Program-made: the position numbers and the translations under genes | Part shown: piece after piece, positions 24,539-34,550 of the stretch | How positions within the stretch are numbered: the stretch's first letter is position 1 | Layout of the letters: each line of letters starts with the position of its first letter | The notes under the pieces: generated by a model | Told to the model about the DNA's origin: nothing | The model's input: the letters and a program-made list of their open reading frames with translations, nothing else | Database searches by the model: none | From: Fusobacterium_C necrophorum | GTDB taxonomy: Bacteria > Fusobacteriota > Fusobacteriia > Fusobacteriales > Fusobacteriaceae | Direction: 5' to 3' (one strand) | Assembly: GCF_900104395.1 (NCBI RefSeq) | Contig: NZ_FMXX01000004.1 | Length of the DNA: 64,000 nt

Positions 24539-25349
24539 GTTCGATTCCTCTTTTCAACATAAATATTGTCTTTTTTAAGATAGGATGTATATAATTGGGT
24601 GCAATTTCACATAGAGGCTCCAATACAAACATTCTCTCCTCAATCCAGGGATGTGGAATGACCAAATCCTCTTCATCATAAATTTCTTTATCATAGAACA
24701 AAATATCAATATCAATATTTCGAGGTCCCCACTTTATCACTCTTTTTCTTCCCATTTTCTCTTCAATTGCCAAACAGGAAGCTAATAATTCTTTTGCCGT
24801 TAACAGGGTTTTCACTTCGATACAGGCATTCACAAAAAAATCCTGTTCCACATAGCCAAAGGGTTCCGTCTCTAAAAAAGAACTCTTTTTGCATAAACTG
24901 GTATGTTTCAAAGAAGAAATTTCCTGAATGGCTCTTTCCAGATTTGCTGTTTTCTCTCCTAAATTCGAACCTAAGGATAAATAGACCTTATGCCAAGAAC
25001 GATAAATTTCGACAGCTACCGTTCCAAAGGGCAAAGGAATAGGAGCCTGCGGTTTATCCACTCGAACTTTGACTCCTTGCAATAATGGATACTCCAAGAG
25101 CAAAGTTTCTGCTATTTTTTCCGCTAAACTTTCCAACAAATCATAACTTTTTTCGAGTACAATGCTTTGAACTCTTTCGGAAATCAAACCGTAATGCAGT
25201 GTTTTTTCCAAGTTATTACTAAGGGCGGCCTCTCTGGTATCAAGCTCCAATTCCAAAGAGACGATAAACTTTTGCCCCAATTTTTTTTCTTCCGGAAACA
25301 CACCGTGATAGGCTCTGAATTCCAAATTTTCAATATATATTTTATCCAT
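24522..25349 (-). CDS. Dihydroneopterin aldolase / HPPK bifunctional fusion
   Basis: Two consecutive folate enzymes are joined in 275 residues. Residues 1-118 are dihydroneopterin aldolase (IENLEFRAYHGVFPEEK, YGLI, LLESLAEKIAE, KPQAPIP). Residues about 120-275 are 6-hydroxymethyl-dihydropterin pyrophosphokinase (YLSLGSNLGEK, ETEPFGYVEQDFFVNACIE, RNIDIDILFYD, PHPWIEERMFVLEPL). The fusion would channel dihydroneopterin to the substrate of FolP, encoded next. It is 9 bases after folE, so the gene order folE-folB/K-folP follows the pathway. FolB-FolK fusions are known in several lineages; both halves look complete. Confidence 0.94.
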   Translation of the reverse strand: MDKIYIENLEFRAYHGVFPEEKKLGQKFIVSLELELDTREAALSNNLEKTLHYGLISERVQSIVLEKSYDLLESLAEKIAETLLLEYPLLQGVKVRVDKPQAPIPLPFGTVAVEIYRSWHKVYLSLGSNLGEKTANLERAIQEISSLKHTSLCKKSSFLETEPFGYVEQDFFVNACIEVKTLLTAKELLASCLAIEEKMGRKRVIKWGPRNIDIDILFYDKEIYDEEDLVIPHPWIEERMFVLEPLCEIAPNYIHPILKKTIFMLKRGIEHETTV

Positions 25350-25358
25350 GATTTTCTC

Positions 25359-25913
25359 CTAAGAATGTAACAATTGAAGAACTTCCAAACGTTTCTGAGA
25401 GTCGACTTGAAAGAGTCCGTTCGAGGAAACGGTAATAATCTCTGTATTTTCTTTCTTTTCTCCTCGCATCGTCATACACAAATGCTTTGCCTTCACCCTC
25501 ACAAAAACGCCTTGGCATCTTAAACATTCGTACAGATATCTTGCAATTTCCTCTGTCAATCGCTCTTGAATTTGAGGTCTTTTTGATAAAACATCCACCA
25601 ATTTTAGTAAATCTCCAAAACCTAAAATTTTTCCGTCGGGAATATAGGCAATATCAATTTTTCCAAAAAAAGGCAAAAAATGATGCTCACACATAGAATA
25701 AAAATCAATATTTTTCTCTATAATATAGTCATTCTTTTTGACAGCGAAAGTTCTTTGCAATACGTTTCGAGGATTCTGCCCTATCCCCGAAAACAATTCT
25801 CGATAACTTTTAGCAATTCTTGTCGGAGTTTCTTCCAAGCCTTCCCGATGTTTATTCTCTCCGATTGCTTCCAAAATTTCCTCAAAAGCCTTTACGATTT
25901 TTTTCTCATCCAT
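25359..25913 (-). CDS. folE: GTP cyclohydrolase I
   Basis: The enzyme opens GTP to dihydroneopterin triphosphate, the first folate step. The 184-residue protein has the zinc site in MCEHHFLPF and in KHLCM, with the family blocks YIPDGKILG, LSKRPQIQERLT and MTMRGE. It starts 9 bases after glyS and leads the folate gene group. It is the ordinary zinc-dependent type I form. Confidence 0.96.
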   Translation of the reverse strand: MDEKKIVKAFEEILEAIGENKHREGLEETPTRIAKSYRELFSGIGQNPRNVLQRTFAVKKNDYIIEKNIDFYSMCEHHFLPFFGKIDIAYIPDGKILGFGDLLKLVDVLSKRPQIQERLTEEIARYLYECLRCQGVFVRVKAKHLCMTMRGEKKENTEIITVSSNGLFQVDSQKRLEVLQLLHS

Positions 25914-25922
25914 AGAAAAAAC

Positions 25923-27986
25923 CTATCTTTCTTCTAACATACTGAAATCGGCAAGTTTTTGATACAAAGAATGTAATAATGCCAATTGAGAAACTCTGTT
26001 CTTTTGAATCTCTTCATTTTCATCCATGACTTTCACGGCATTGAAGTACTTTGTTACTCGTTCTTTACTTGCCGATACCGCTGCCAAATATCCTGCATAA
26101 TCTTTGTCAGCCATTAAGCTTTCCACTTCATTTTTTGCTTTTTCCGTAAAGGCATAAAGTTCCTTTTCCTCTTCCTGGTGGAAAAGAGAAACATTGACTT
26201 CCGTCCATTTTGTTTCCTTAGAGATATTTCCGACTCTTTTTACCAATTCCAATAAGTCTTTAGCTCCTTCTTGTGATAAAAAGACTTTTAAAGCTTGCAT
26301 TCTTGTGAAGGCATCCATAGCATCTTCCGCCTGTACTTCCAAGACTGCCGCCACAATATCCCGCTCCATTTTTTCCGAGAAAATATTGCTAAGTCTTTGC
26401 TTGAAGAATTCCATAACTTCTTTTTCCACTTCGGATCGATCTCGTTTTAAAACACCGTCTTTTGCCAAACTGTCCAAAGAAACCTTTACCAAATCTCGTA
26501 AAGATATCTCTAATTCAGAATGTAAAATGATGTTCACAATCCCTAAGGCCGCTCTTCGTAAAGCAAAAGGATCCTTAGAACCGCTAGGAATCACTCCCAC
26601 TCCGAAACATCCTACTAAAGTATCCAATCGATCTGCAATTCCTACTAAAATTCCTTCTGTCCCTTGAGGAAGCTCGTCTCCTTGAAATCTTGGATAATAA
26701 TGTTCTCGAATTCCTTTCGATACTTCTTCTTTTTCCCCGAACTTCAAAGCATAATCCGCTCCCATAAATCCTTGTAATTTTGTAAATTCTTTTTCTCCTA
26801 TCATGTTGGAAACCAAATCCGCCTTTACTAAATAAGCGGTTCGTAATACTGTTTCTCTCTTTTCTTCCAACTGTAATTTGGAAAGTAAGAATTCACAAAT
26901 TTCTTGTATTCTGATAATCTTTTGATAAATGCTTCCTAAATCTTTTTGGAAGACGACATGTTTCAATTTTTCCACATTATGTTCCAAAGGATTTCTCAAA
27001 TCTTCCTTATAGAAGAAACGAGCATCCGCCAATCTTGCAGACAATACTTTTTCATTTCCGATTCTGACATTGTCGGAATCTTCAATTCCGTTTCGAATCA
27101 CAACAAATTTTGGTAATAACTTTCCATGTTTATCTAAAATTGGGAAGTATCTTTGATGAACTTCCATGGAAATAATTAACACCTCTTGCGGAACTTCCAA
27201 GAAATCCGAATTGAAACTTCCTACGATAGGATAAGGATATTCTACCAAGTTGGTAACTTCTGCTAACAGTCCTTCCTCAATCACCACTTGCTCATCCTCT
27301 GCAATTTTGGAAAGAATTTCTTCACGTATCATCTTCTTTCTTTCTTCTATATCAATGATAACATTATTTTCCCGAATTTTTATAAAATAGTCTTCTACAG
27401 AAGCCACTTCAAATTCTTTTCCGAAAAAACGATGCCCCTTGGAACGATTGGAAGATTTCATTCCTTCAATTTCAAATTCCACCACTTCGGAATCTGCCAT
27501 CGCCAAAAACCATTCAATCGGTCTTGCAAAACGAATTTTCAAATCGGACCACTTCATGGACTTCGGAAAAGACAATTCCAAGACTAAAGACTTTAATAAT
27601 TCAGGCAATAAAAGTTTCGTTGCCTGTCCTTTCAAAGCTTTTCTGGCAGCTATGTATTCTCCTTTGTCCGTTTGAATAATTTCCAAATCCACAGGTTCAA
27701 TTCCCTGTGATTTTGCAAAACCGATTCCTGCTCTTGTGATTTCTCCATTCAAAAAAGCGATACTTTTTGCAGGCCCTATATTCAATTCATTCAAATCTTC
27801 TTGTTGCTCCGCAACATCTTCCGCACAAAGAATTAATCTTCTTGGAGTTCCATATATGTTTACTTCTCCATGAGAAATTCTTTCCGCCTTACATTTCTGA
27901 ATAAAATTCTTTTTTAAGTCTGCCAAAGCTGCTTCCAAAAATCGAGCCGGATTCTCTTCCATTCCAATTTCAAATAACAATCTCAT
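25923..27986 (-). CDS. glyS: Glycyl-tRNA synthetase beta subunit
   Basis: The beta subunit of the bacterial heterotetrameric glycyl-tRNA synthetase, needed for tRNA recognition. The N-terminus LLFEIGMEENPARFL, the block RIEWFLA-like RPIEWFLAM, FVVIRNG, the HD-like YLVKADLVSNMIGEF region, and YYPRFQGDELP are characteristic. Length (687) is normal. It follows glyQ after three bases, as usual for the pair. Confidence 0.96.
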   Translation of the reverse strand: MRLLFEIGMEENPARFLEAALADLKKNFIQKCKAERISHGEVNIYGTPRRLILCAEDVAEQQEDLNELNIGPAKSIAFLNGEITRAGIGFAKSQGIEPVDLEIIQTDKGEYIAARKALKGQATKLLLPELLKSLVLELSFPKSMKWSDLKIRFARPIEWFLAMADSEVVEFEIEGMKSSNRSKGHRFFGKEFEVASVEDYFIKIRENNVIIDIEERKKMIREEILSKIAEDEQVVIEEGLLAEVTNLVEYPYPIVGSFNSDFLEVPQEVLIISMEVHQRYFPILDKHGKLLPKFVVIRNGIEDSDNVRIGNEKVLSARLADARFFYKEDLRNPLEHNVEKLKHVVFQKDLGSIYQKIIRIQEICEFLLSKLQLEEKRETVLRTAYLVKADLVSNMIGEKEFTKLQGFMGADYALKFGEKEEVSKGIREHYYPRFQGDELPQGTEGILVGIADRLDTLVGCFGVGVIPSGSKDPFALRRAALGIVNIILHSELEISLRDLVKVSLDSLAKDGVLKRDRSEVEKEVMEFFKQRLSNIFSEKMERDIVAAVLEVQAEDAMDAFTRMQALKVFLSQEGAKDLLELVKRVGNISKETKWTEVNVSLFHQEEEKELYAFTEKAKNEVESLMADKDYAGYLAAVSASKERVTKYFNAVKVMDENEEIQKNRVSQLALLHSLYQKLADFSMLEER

Positions 27987-27989
27987 TTC

Positions 27990-28868
27990 TTATTTTGCCT
28001 CCTTCTTCAACAAAGGATACCCTAAGTCTTTTCTATTTTGTACAAATACTTCTGCACATCTTCTAGCAAGATTTCGAACTCTTAGAATATATGCCATTCT
28101 TTCTGTTGTGGAAATAGCCCCTCTGGAATCTAAAATATTAAATACATGAGAACATTTTAACACATAGTCATAGGCAGGAAGAACCAGTCCCTCTTCTAAA
28201 ATGTTTCCGGCTTCTTCTTCGAATTCATCAAACCATGCAAAATGTTTTTCCAAGCTTGCCAATTCAAAAGAATACTTAGAATTTTCATATTCAAATTGAT
28301 AACGAATATCCCCATATTTAATTCCATTCGTCCACTCTAAGTCATAAACATTTTCTTTATCTTGAATATACAGAGCCAATCTTTCCAATCCATAGGTAAT
28401 TTCTACTGGAACGACATCCAATTCCAATCCTCCTACTTGTTGGAAATAGGTGAATTGTGTTACTTCCATTCCGTCCAACCAAACTTCCCAACCAAGTCCC
28501 CAAGCTCCTAAGGTTGGAGATTCCCAGTCATCTTCCACAAAACGAATATCATGCTTTTCAGGTTCAATCCCTAACACTCGTAAACTTTCCAAATACAATT
28601 CTTGAATATTAATAGGTGACGGTTTCATAATCACTTGGAACTGATGATGTTGATATACCCGATTTGGATTTTCTCCATATCTTCCGTCTTTCGGTCTTCT
28701 TGACGGTTCCACATAAGCCACATTCCACGGTTCCGGTCCAAGTGACATTAAAAATGTATTCGGATTGAAGGTTCCCGCTCCTTTTTCAATATCATATGGG
28801 TTTCCCAGTACACAACCATGTGAACCCCAGAATTTTTGCAAAGCAAAAATAATTTCTTGAAACGTCAT
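27990..28868 (-). CDS. glyQ: Glycyl-tRNA synthetase alpha subunit
   Basis: The catalytic subunit of glycyl-tRNA synthetase. The opening FQEIIFALQKFWGSHGC and the block GPEPWNVAYVEPSRRPKDG, followed by NRVYQHHQFQVI, are diagnostic, and RGAISTTERMAYI lies near the C-terminus. At 292 residues it is typical. An AGGAGG-type site precedes its start. It is expressed with lspA upstream and glyS downstream. Confidence 0.97.
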   Translation of the reverse strand: MTFQEIIFALQKFWGSHGCVLGNPYDIEKGAGTFNPNTFLMSLGPEPWNVAYVEPSRRPKDGRYGENPNRVYQHHQFQVIMKPSPINIQELYLESLRVLGIEPEKHDIRFVEDDWESPTLGAWGLGWEVWLDGMEVTQFTYFQQVGGLELDVVPVEITYGLERLALYIQDKENVYDLEWTNGIKYGDIRYQFEYENSKYSFELASLEKHFAWFDEFEEEAGNILEEGLVLPAYDYVLKCSHVFNILDSRGAISTTERMAYILRVRNLARRCAEVFVQNRKDLGYPLLKKEAK

Positions 28869-28882
28869 TGTTTCTTCCTCCT

Positions 28883-29335
28883 CTATTTTTCATTTCGATG
28901 TAGGATAAGATAATCTATGATTAACATGAAAACTCCCACATTGATCCAAACATCTGCTAAGTTAAATACAAAAGACCAAATTCCACGAAAATCCAACATA
29001 TCAACAACAAAGCCTCGAAACAGTCGGTCTATCATATTTCCGACTGCTCCCGACAAAATAAAAGTATATCCGAAATGTTCCAGCATAGAAAGAGTTTTTT
29101 TATTCCGTAATACATAGACAAAGATTGCCACAATCGCAACCACCGTCAAAATAGAAATAATATTCAATCTTCCTTGAAACAAACCAAAAGCAATTCCTCT
29201 ATTTTCTACATAGGTCAGATTAAAAACATCATCGATGATAGGAATGCTCTCTGATAAATAAAAACTTTGTTCCACAATATATTTTGTAAATTGATCTAAC
29301 AGTAATAACATCACAAATAAAATTATATATATCAT
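28883..29335 (-). CDS. lspA: Lipoprotein signal peptidase (signal peptidase II)
   Basis: An inner-membrane aspartyl protease that removes signal peptides of lipoproteins. Four hydrophobic segments can be read in 150 residues. The two conserved catalytic aspartates are in GNMIDRL and FNLADVWI, and DQFTKYIV and NRGIAFG are further hallmarks. The window encodes plausible substrates, notably the TraT-like protein and the ABC-transporter binding protein. It lies between ileS and glyQ with gaps of 9 and 14 bases; ileS-lspA is a common pairing. Confidence 0.96.
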   Translation of the reverse strand: MIYIILFVMLLLLDQFTKYIVEQSFYLSESIPIIDDVFNLTYVENRGIAFGLFQGRLNIISILTVVAIVAIFVYVLRNKKTLSMLEHFGYTFILSGAVGNMIDRLFRGFVVDMLDFRGIWSFVFNLADVWINVGVFMLIIDYLILHRNEK

Positions 29336-29344
29336 TCTTAGCTC

Positions 29345-32140
29345 CTATTCTACTACAGAACTACATCTTGGGCAAATATGCGGATGCCCCTCTACACTTC
29401 CTAATTCTGTAGAATATTTCCAACATCTGTCGCATTTTTCTCCGTCAGCGTGAAGAACTTGCAAGAATAAGTCTTTGTACTCTTCTCCTGCCGAAAATGC
29501 TTCGGTTTTTTCTGTCAAGATTTCTATTTGAGACACAATTAAAGCCATCTCCAAGGCTTCTTGATTTTCTTGTAAGAAAGTCTTTAAATCGGTATTTTCC
29601 GTATAACATTGTAACTTGGCATCCAAAGAGTTTCCGATAATTCTATTTTCTCCTTGTCTTGCTTTTTCCAATAATTTATTGGCATCTTTTCTAATTTTTT
29701 GAATCTTTGCCCATTTTTCCGCAACCTTTTCATTGATATGCTCTTCTTTCATCACATACCAATCTGTTAACAATACGGACTCCTGATCTCGTAGAGTTTC
29801 CGGTAAATGTTCCCAAATTTCTTCCGCTGTAAAGGAAAGAATCGGAGCAATCATTTTTACCAAAGTCATTAAAATTTCAATCATTACCGTTTGTGCCGAT
29901 CTTCTTGCAAGAGAGTCTTCTTTTTCCGTGTACAGTCTATCCTTGATAATATCCAAATAGAAAGCGGACATATCAATTCCGGCAAAGTAATGAATTTCTT
30001 GGAAAACATTATAGAATTCATATTTTTCATAACTTTCTCCCACACTCTTCTTTAACATTTCCAACTTATGCAAAGCCCACTTATCAATTTCCAATAAATC
30101 CTGATAGGGAACAGCATCTTTTTTCGGATCAAAACCATAGCTGTTTCCTAAAATATATCTTGCCGTGTTTCTTACTCTTCTGTACGTTTCCGCCATTTGT
30201 TTTACGATGTTATCGGAAATTTTTACATCTTCCCGATAATCAACGGAAGCACACCAAAGTCTTAAAATATCCGCCCCATATTGTTTGATAATTTTTTCAG
30301 GTGCTACGACATTTCCTTTCGATTTTGACATTTTTTCCCCTTTTCCGTCATTGACAAATCCGTGTGTCAAAATCTTTTTAAAAGGAGCTGTCCCTCTCGA
30401 ACCGACGGAAGTCAATAAAGAAGTTTGGAACCATCCTCTGTGTTGGTCGGAACCTTCCAAATATAAATCAGCAGGCCAATGCAATCCTTCCCAAGTTTCT
30501 AAAACCGCTCGATGAGAACTTCCGGAATCAAACCAAACGTCCATAATATTCGTTTCTTTTCGTAAAGAAACTCCTTCCAAGTGATATTTTTTTAAATTTT
30601 CTTCTCCAATCAGTTCTTCCGGAGTATGTAACAACCATGCATCACTTCCCTCTCTTTCCACAAAAGTAATCACATGATTTAAAATATCCTGATTAAAAAT
30701 TTCTTCCCCTGTTTCCTCCTTATAAAAAACCGGAATCGGCACTCCCCAAATTCTTTGACGGGAAATACACCAATCCGGTCTTGTTTCCAACATAGACCCG
30801 ATTCGATTTCTTCCCCAAGCAGGAATAAATTCCACCTCATCTAAGGCTTTTAAAGCTTTCTCTCGCAAATCGGAACCTTCCGCTTTGACAAACCATTGTT
30901 CCGTTGCACGGAAAATCACCGGAGTCTTGGATCTCCAATCGTGTGGATAGGAGTGAGTAATTTCTTTCATTTTTAATAACAGTCCGATTTCTGTCAGATG
31001 TTCAATGATTGCCTTATTTGCCTTTTCATAAAATAATCCTGCAAAAAGAGGACCTGCTTCTTCTGTTAAATATCCTTTGTAGTTGATAGGAGAAACAATT
31101 GGCATATTGTATCGACATCCCACCACATAGTCTTCCTGTCCATGTCCCGGTGCCGTATGAACGCAACCTGTTCCCGCATCGGCAGTTACGTGAGTTCCCA
31201 AGATAATATATCCCGTTCTGTCCAAAAACGGATGTTGATAACTTGTCATTTCCAAGACGGAACCTTTAAATTCCTTTAACAATTCCGGAGCTTCGATTCC
31301 CATTTCCGCAAAAGCGGTTTCCGCCAATTCTTTTCCCAGAATTAAATTTCCTTTCTCTGTTTTATATACTCCATACTCAAATTCCGGATTTAAAGAAATT
31401 GCCACATTCGCCGGTAAAGTCCATGGAGTTGTGGTCCAAATCACCACATAGGCTTCTTCCGGAAAAGAAATTTTTTCTAATAAGTCTGCATTTGCTTTCA
31501 TTTTTACATAAATCGATGGAGAAGTATGGTCATGATATTCAATTTCAGCTTCCGCCAAAGCAGTTTCCGTTACCGGGGACCAATAGATTGGTTTTAATCC
31601 TTTGAAAATATATCCATTTGCATACAATTCTCCAAAAATTTGAAGTTGTTTCGCTTCAAATTGAGGCTTTAGTGTCAAATAAGGATCTTCCCATTTTCCG
31701 ATGACTCCCATTCGAATAAATTCCTCTCTTTGAACATCCACCCATCGTAGAGCATACTCTTTACATAATTTTCGAATTTCCAAAGCGGTCATATCTTTTG
31801 CTTTGGAACCTAATTTTTCCATCACTTTTAATTCAATAGGAAGTCCATGAGTATCCCAACCCGGAATGTAGGGTGCTTTATAACCTTGTAATGTTTTGTA
31901 TTTGATAATAATATCTTTTAAAATTTTATTCAAAGCATGTCCAATATGTGTATTTCCATTGGCATAAGGCGGTCCGTCGTGCAAAATAAAACTTTCCTTT
32001 CCCTTTGCCAATCCTTTTTCATAAATTTTATGCTCTTCCCATTTTTTAATATAATTCGGTTCCTTGTTTGGAAGATTTCCTTTCATCTGAAAGCTCGTCT
32101 TTGGAAGATGCAGTGTTTCTGCATAATCTTTCTCACTCAT
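29345..32140 (-). CDS. ileS: Isoleucyl-tRNA synthetase
   Basis: A 931-residue class I synthetase. The HIGH motif is GNTHIGHALNK near residue 62, and KMSKSKGN near residue 600 is the second ATP motif. The editing domain includes IWTTTPWTLPAN and GTGCVHTAPGHGQEDY. WFDSGSSHRAVL and the C-terminal zinc site with paired CDRC and CPRC cysteines mark the bacterial type. Its start overlaps the end of the upstream sensor kinase gene by eight bases. Confidence 0.97.
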   Translation of the reverse strand: MSEKDYAETLHLPKTSFQMKGNLPNKEPNYIKKWEEHKIYEKGLAKGKESFILHDGPPYANGNTHIGHALNKILKDIIIKYKTLQGYKAPYIPGWDTHGLPIELKVMEKLGSKAKDMTALEIRKLCKEYALRWVDVQREEFIRMGVIGKWEDPYLTLKPQFEAKQLQIFGELYANGYIFKGLKPIYWSPVTETALAEAEIEYHDHTSPSIYVKMKANADLLEKISFPEEAYVVIWTTTPWTLPANVAISLNPEFEYGVYKTEKGNLILGKELAETAFAEMGIEAPELLKEFKGSVLEMTSYQHPFLDRTGYIILGTHVTADAGTGCVHTAPGHGQEDYVVGCRYNMPIVSPINYKGYLTEEAGPLFAGLFYEKANKAIIEHLTEIGLLLKMKEITHSYPHDWRSKTPVIFRATEQWFVKAEGSDLREKALKALDEVEFIPAWGRNRIGSMLETRPDWCISRQRIWGVPIPVFYKEETGEEIFNQDILNHVITFVEREGSDAWLLHTPEELIGEENLKKYHLEGVSLRKETNIMDVWFDSGSSHRAVLETWEGLHWPADLYLEGSDQHRGWFQTSLLTSVGSRGTAPFKKILTHGFVNDGKGEKMSKSKGNVVAPEKIIKQYGADILRLWCASVDYREDVKISDNIVKQMAETYRRVRNTARYILGNSYGFDPKKDAVPYQDLLEIDKWALHKLEMLKKSVGESYEKYEFYNVFQEIHYFAGIDMSAFYLDIIKDRLYTEKEDSLARRSAQTVMIEILMTLVKMIAPILSFTAEEIWEHLPETLRDQESVLLTDWYVMKEEHINEKVAEKWAKIQKIRKDANKLLEKARQGENRIIGNSLDAKLQCYTENTDLKTFLQENQEALEMALIVSQIEILTEKTEAFSAGEEYKDLFLQVLHADGEKCDRCWKYSTELGSVEGHPHICPRCSSVVE

Positions 32141-34550
32141 ATTGTTCCCCCTTGTATATATTTAAAATAATTTTAACATCTGTTCCCTCATCTAATTTGG
32201 AAGTCAAAGAAATACTTCCCTTATGTTCATGAACGACCATAGATACAATGGCAAGACCCAGACCCATTGCCGTGGTTTCACGATAACTTTCCAGCGCCTT
32301 ATTGATTTCCTTTACCTGCTCCGGATACATTCCAATCCCATTATCCATAATATTGATTAAAATTTGGTTGGATTTTTTATCTTCAATTGCCACAATATTG
32401 ATTTTTTTATCTAAACGATTTCGAGTTAAAATCGCTTCCGAAGAATTTTTTAAAAGTTCAATCAAAGCTTTCAATAATTTACTCTTATCAGCATAAAAAT
32501 ATCCGCTGCAACTAATAAATTGAGAGAAGTTAATCTCATATTTATTCATATAAGGTTCTACATAGTTTGACAACTCTTTCATAAATTCTTCCACGGAAAT
32601 CATCTCGAAATGCTTTTTCGAAAAATTAGAATATTCTTCCAAAATAGCATGGTCAAATTTTATCTTATGAAAGTCTTTTTTTAACCTTTCTATTTCTTCT
32701 AAAGTAATTTTTTTATTATAATCATTCTTTTCCACTTTGTCAACTAAGCTCTCAATTCGAGAGAACAACTTTTCTCGTCCTTTCATAAAATGCACACTCA
32801 TTTTTTCCATCGTAGAAGTACGTTCCAAATGTAATTTTCGATCTTCCGCCTCTTTATTCTTCAATTGGATATTCAAATTTAGCAATAAGAGAGTGAGCAA
32901 TTCAATTTCTTCCTGCGTAATTTCTCGCTCTCGAATGTAATAATCAATCAAAATACAGGACTTGACATTTTCACTCCGATATAAAGGCAAAATAATGAAA
33001 TGACTGATTCCTAAGCTGTGGAATAAATCATTTCCGAATGGAAAACGATATGCCTTATCATTTTCATATAAAATTCTATTTTCATTTAAGCTCTTTCCTA
33101 AATAATTGCCACTATCACAGGAAACTTTTAAGAGAGGCAAAATCTTATCCATTTCGTGTAGCTGAAAGGAAAACACTTTCAATTTTTCTCTATCCTCTAA
33201 ACATTCTGCAACTAAACTACTATTTAAAGCAAAATTTTTCGCCTGTAATATATTTTTTTCCCTATCATATTCCAAATAAATGGCTCGACTATATCCCAAA
33301 CCTGCCTCTGAGGTCAAGGCGGATAAAAATCCTTTCATTCCAACACGAAAATCCTGCTCCAAATTTACTCCCATTAAAATCTTCTGAATGGCATCAATTC
33401 GGTTTAAGTTTTTCTCCAAAGAATCATTGTGTAACTTCAACTGATTTTCTTTCAAGGAAATATTTCTTGCCAATTTTTCCATAGCATTGGATAAATTCCG
33501 AATTTCATATACCGCATCCTCTTCCAAATTGATTTTATAATTTCCTCTCCCAATGTCATAGACAGCATCCAAAACAGCCGTTAGAGGTTGTAATAATTTG
33601 GCAAATAGTTTAGTACAAACTGTCGTACTGATCACGATTAAAATAGAAACCATAAAAATCATCAAAGCGGACATCATATACTTCGTCGTTAAAAATTTCT
33701 CTTTTGAGATAGCCACTCCAAGACTGGCAATATACTTTGCATTGATATCTCGCAATTTATAAAAAGCCATATAATAGGCATGCTTGTTAATCTCTTTTTG
33801 ATTGAAAAAATACTCAAATCCTTCCGGAGCAAAACGAGTAATTTGGAAAGAATCCAGCAATTCTCCTCCTGTTTCGTAGTCCAAATCTCCATATTGATAA
33901 TGTCCTGCCACGGAAATCAAAATCTTATCTTCTTCGTTCATTCCTATAAATTCTCGTAAATTCCCAATGGAATAGGAAGACACCGGTAAATCTAAAATCA
34001 CAAAAACATTATCATGAAGTTGAGCCTCATAAAAACTTTGAATAAATCGAAAAAAAAGCTGCTTATCTTTCTTATAAAAGAAAATGTCCTTTCTATCGTA
34101 TTTGGAATTTTCCCATTCCTGTATAAAACTTTTTCCTAACATCTGGTAATGGCGTTCAGAACGATTGCTCCCCAAAAGAATTCCCTCTGCATTGACCAAA
34201 GTAACGAAACTATTGGAATAGGTTTCATACGAATGTTTCATCAACTCATGGCTGATATTTTTTGCAATCTGATCATAATATACTCGATTATTTTTTATAA
34301 TCCCTGTTCCTGCCAATTGAAATACAGAATTTGTTACCATGCGAAATGTTTCACGACTATCTTTTGCCTCCATTAAATAGGCTTTGTACAAAAGAAATAC
34401 CTTTTCTCTTGCGGTATCGGCAAGTCTTTGCTCCATGCTGCTGAATACCATTAAACTGAATACAAGAGCCAAAGCTAAGGAAGTAAAAATAATGGCAATA
34501 TCATTATAGAATATAATTCGTAGCAAAAGAGAATCTCTTTTTATTTGCAT
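32133..34550 (-). CDS. Membrane-bound sensor histidine kinase-like protein (orphan)
   Basis: An 805-residue membrane sensor. One membrane segment at about 12-35 and another near 290 (SALMIFMVSILIVIS) bracket a periplasmic sensing domain of roughly 250 residues. A HAMP-like region (LLQPLTAVLDAVYDIGRGNY), a coiled stretch, a GAF-like region (about 390-580) and a C-terminal ATPase domain follow. The ATPase has N-box ELLKNSSEA, G1 DNGIGM and G2 GLGLAIVSMV. I could not find a convincing phosphoacceptor H-box between the GAF-like region and the ATPase; DFHKIKFDHAI is the only candidate. No response regulator is next to it. It sits directly between tex and ileS, touching both, so it is made with housekeeping genes. 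The signal is unknown. Confidence 0.8.
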   Translation of the reverse strand: MQIKRDSLLLRIIFYNDIAIIFTSLALALVFSLMVFSSMEQRLADTAREKVFLLYKAYLMEAKDSRETFRMVTNSVFQLAGTGIIKNNRVYYDQIAKNISHELMKHSYETYSNSFVTLVNAEGILLGSNRSERHYQMLGKSFIQEWENSKYDRKDIFFYKKDKQLFFRFIQSFYEAQLHDNVFVILDLPVSSYSIGNLREFIGMNEEDKILISVAGHYQYGDLDYETGGELLDSFQITRFAPEGFEYFFNQKEINKHAYYMAFYKLRDINAKYIASLGVAISKEKFLTTKYMMSALMIFMVSILIVISTTVCTKLFAKLLQPLTAVLDAVYDIGRGNYKINLEEDAVYEIRNLSNAMEKLARNISLKENQLKLHNDSLEKNLNRIDAIQKILMGVNLEQDFRVGMKGFLSALTSEAGLGYSRAIYLEYDREKNILQAKNFALNSSLVAECLEDREKLKVFSFQLHEMDKILPLLKVSCDSGNYLGKSLNENRILYENDKAYRFPFGNDLFHSLGISHFIILPLYRSENVKSCILIDYYIREREITQEEIELLTLLLLNLNIQLKNKEAEDRKLHLERTSTMEKMSVHFMKGREKLFSRIESLVDKVEKNDYNKKITLEEIERLKKDFHKIKFDHAILEEYSNFSKKHFEMISVEEFMKELSNYVEPYMNKYEINFSQFISCSGYFYADKSKLLKALIELLKNSSEAILTRNRLDKKINIVAIEDKKSNQILINIMDNGIGMYPEQVKEINKALESYRETTAMGLGLAIVSMVVHEHKGSISLTSKLDEGTDVKIILNIYKGEQYE

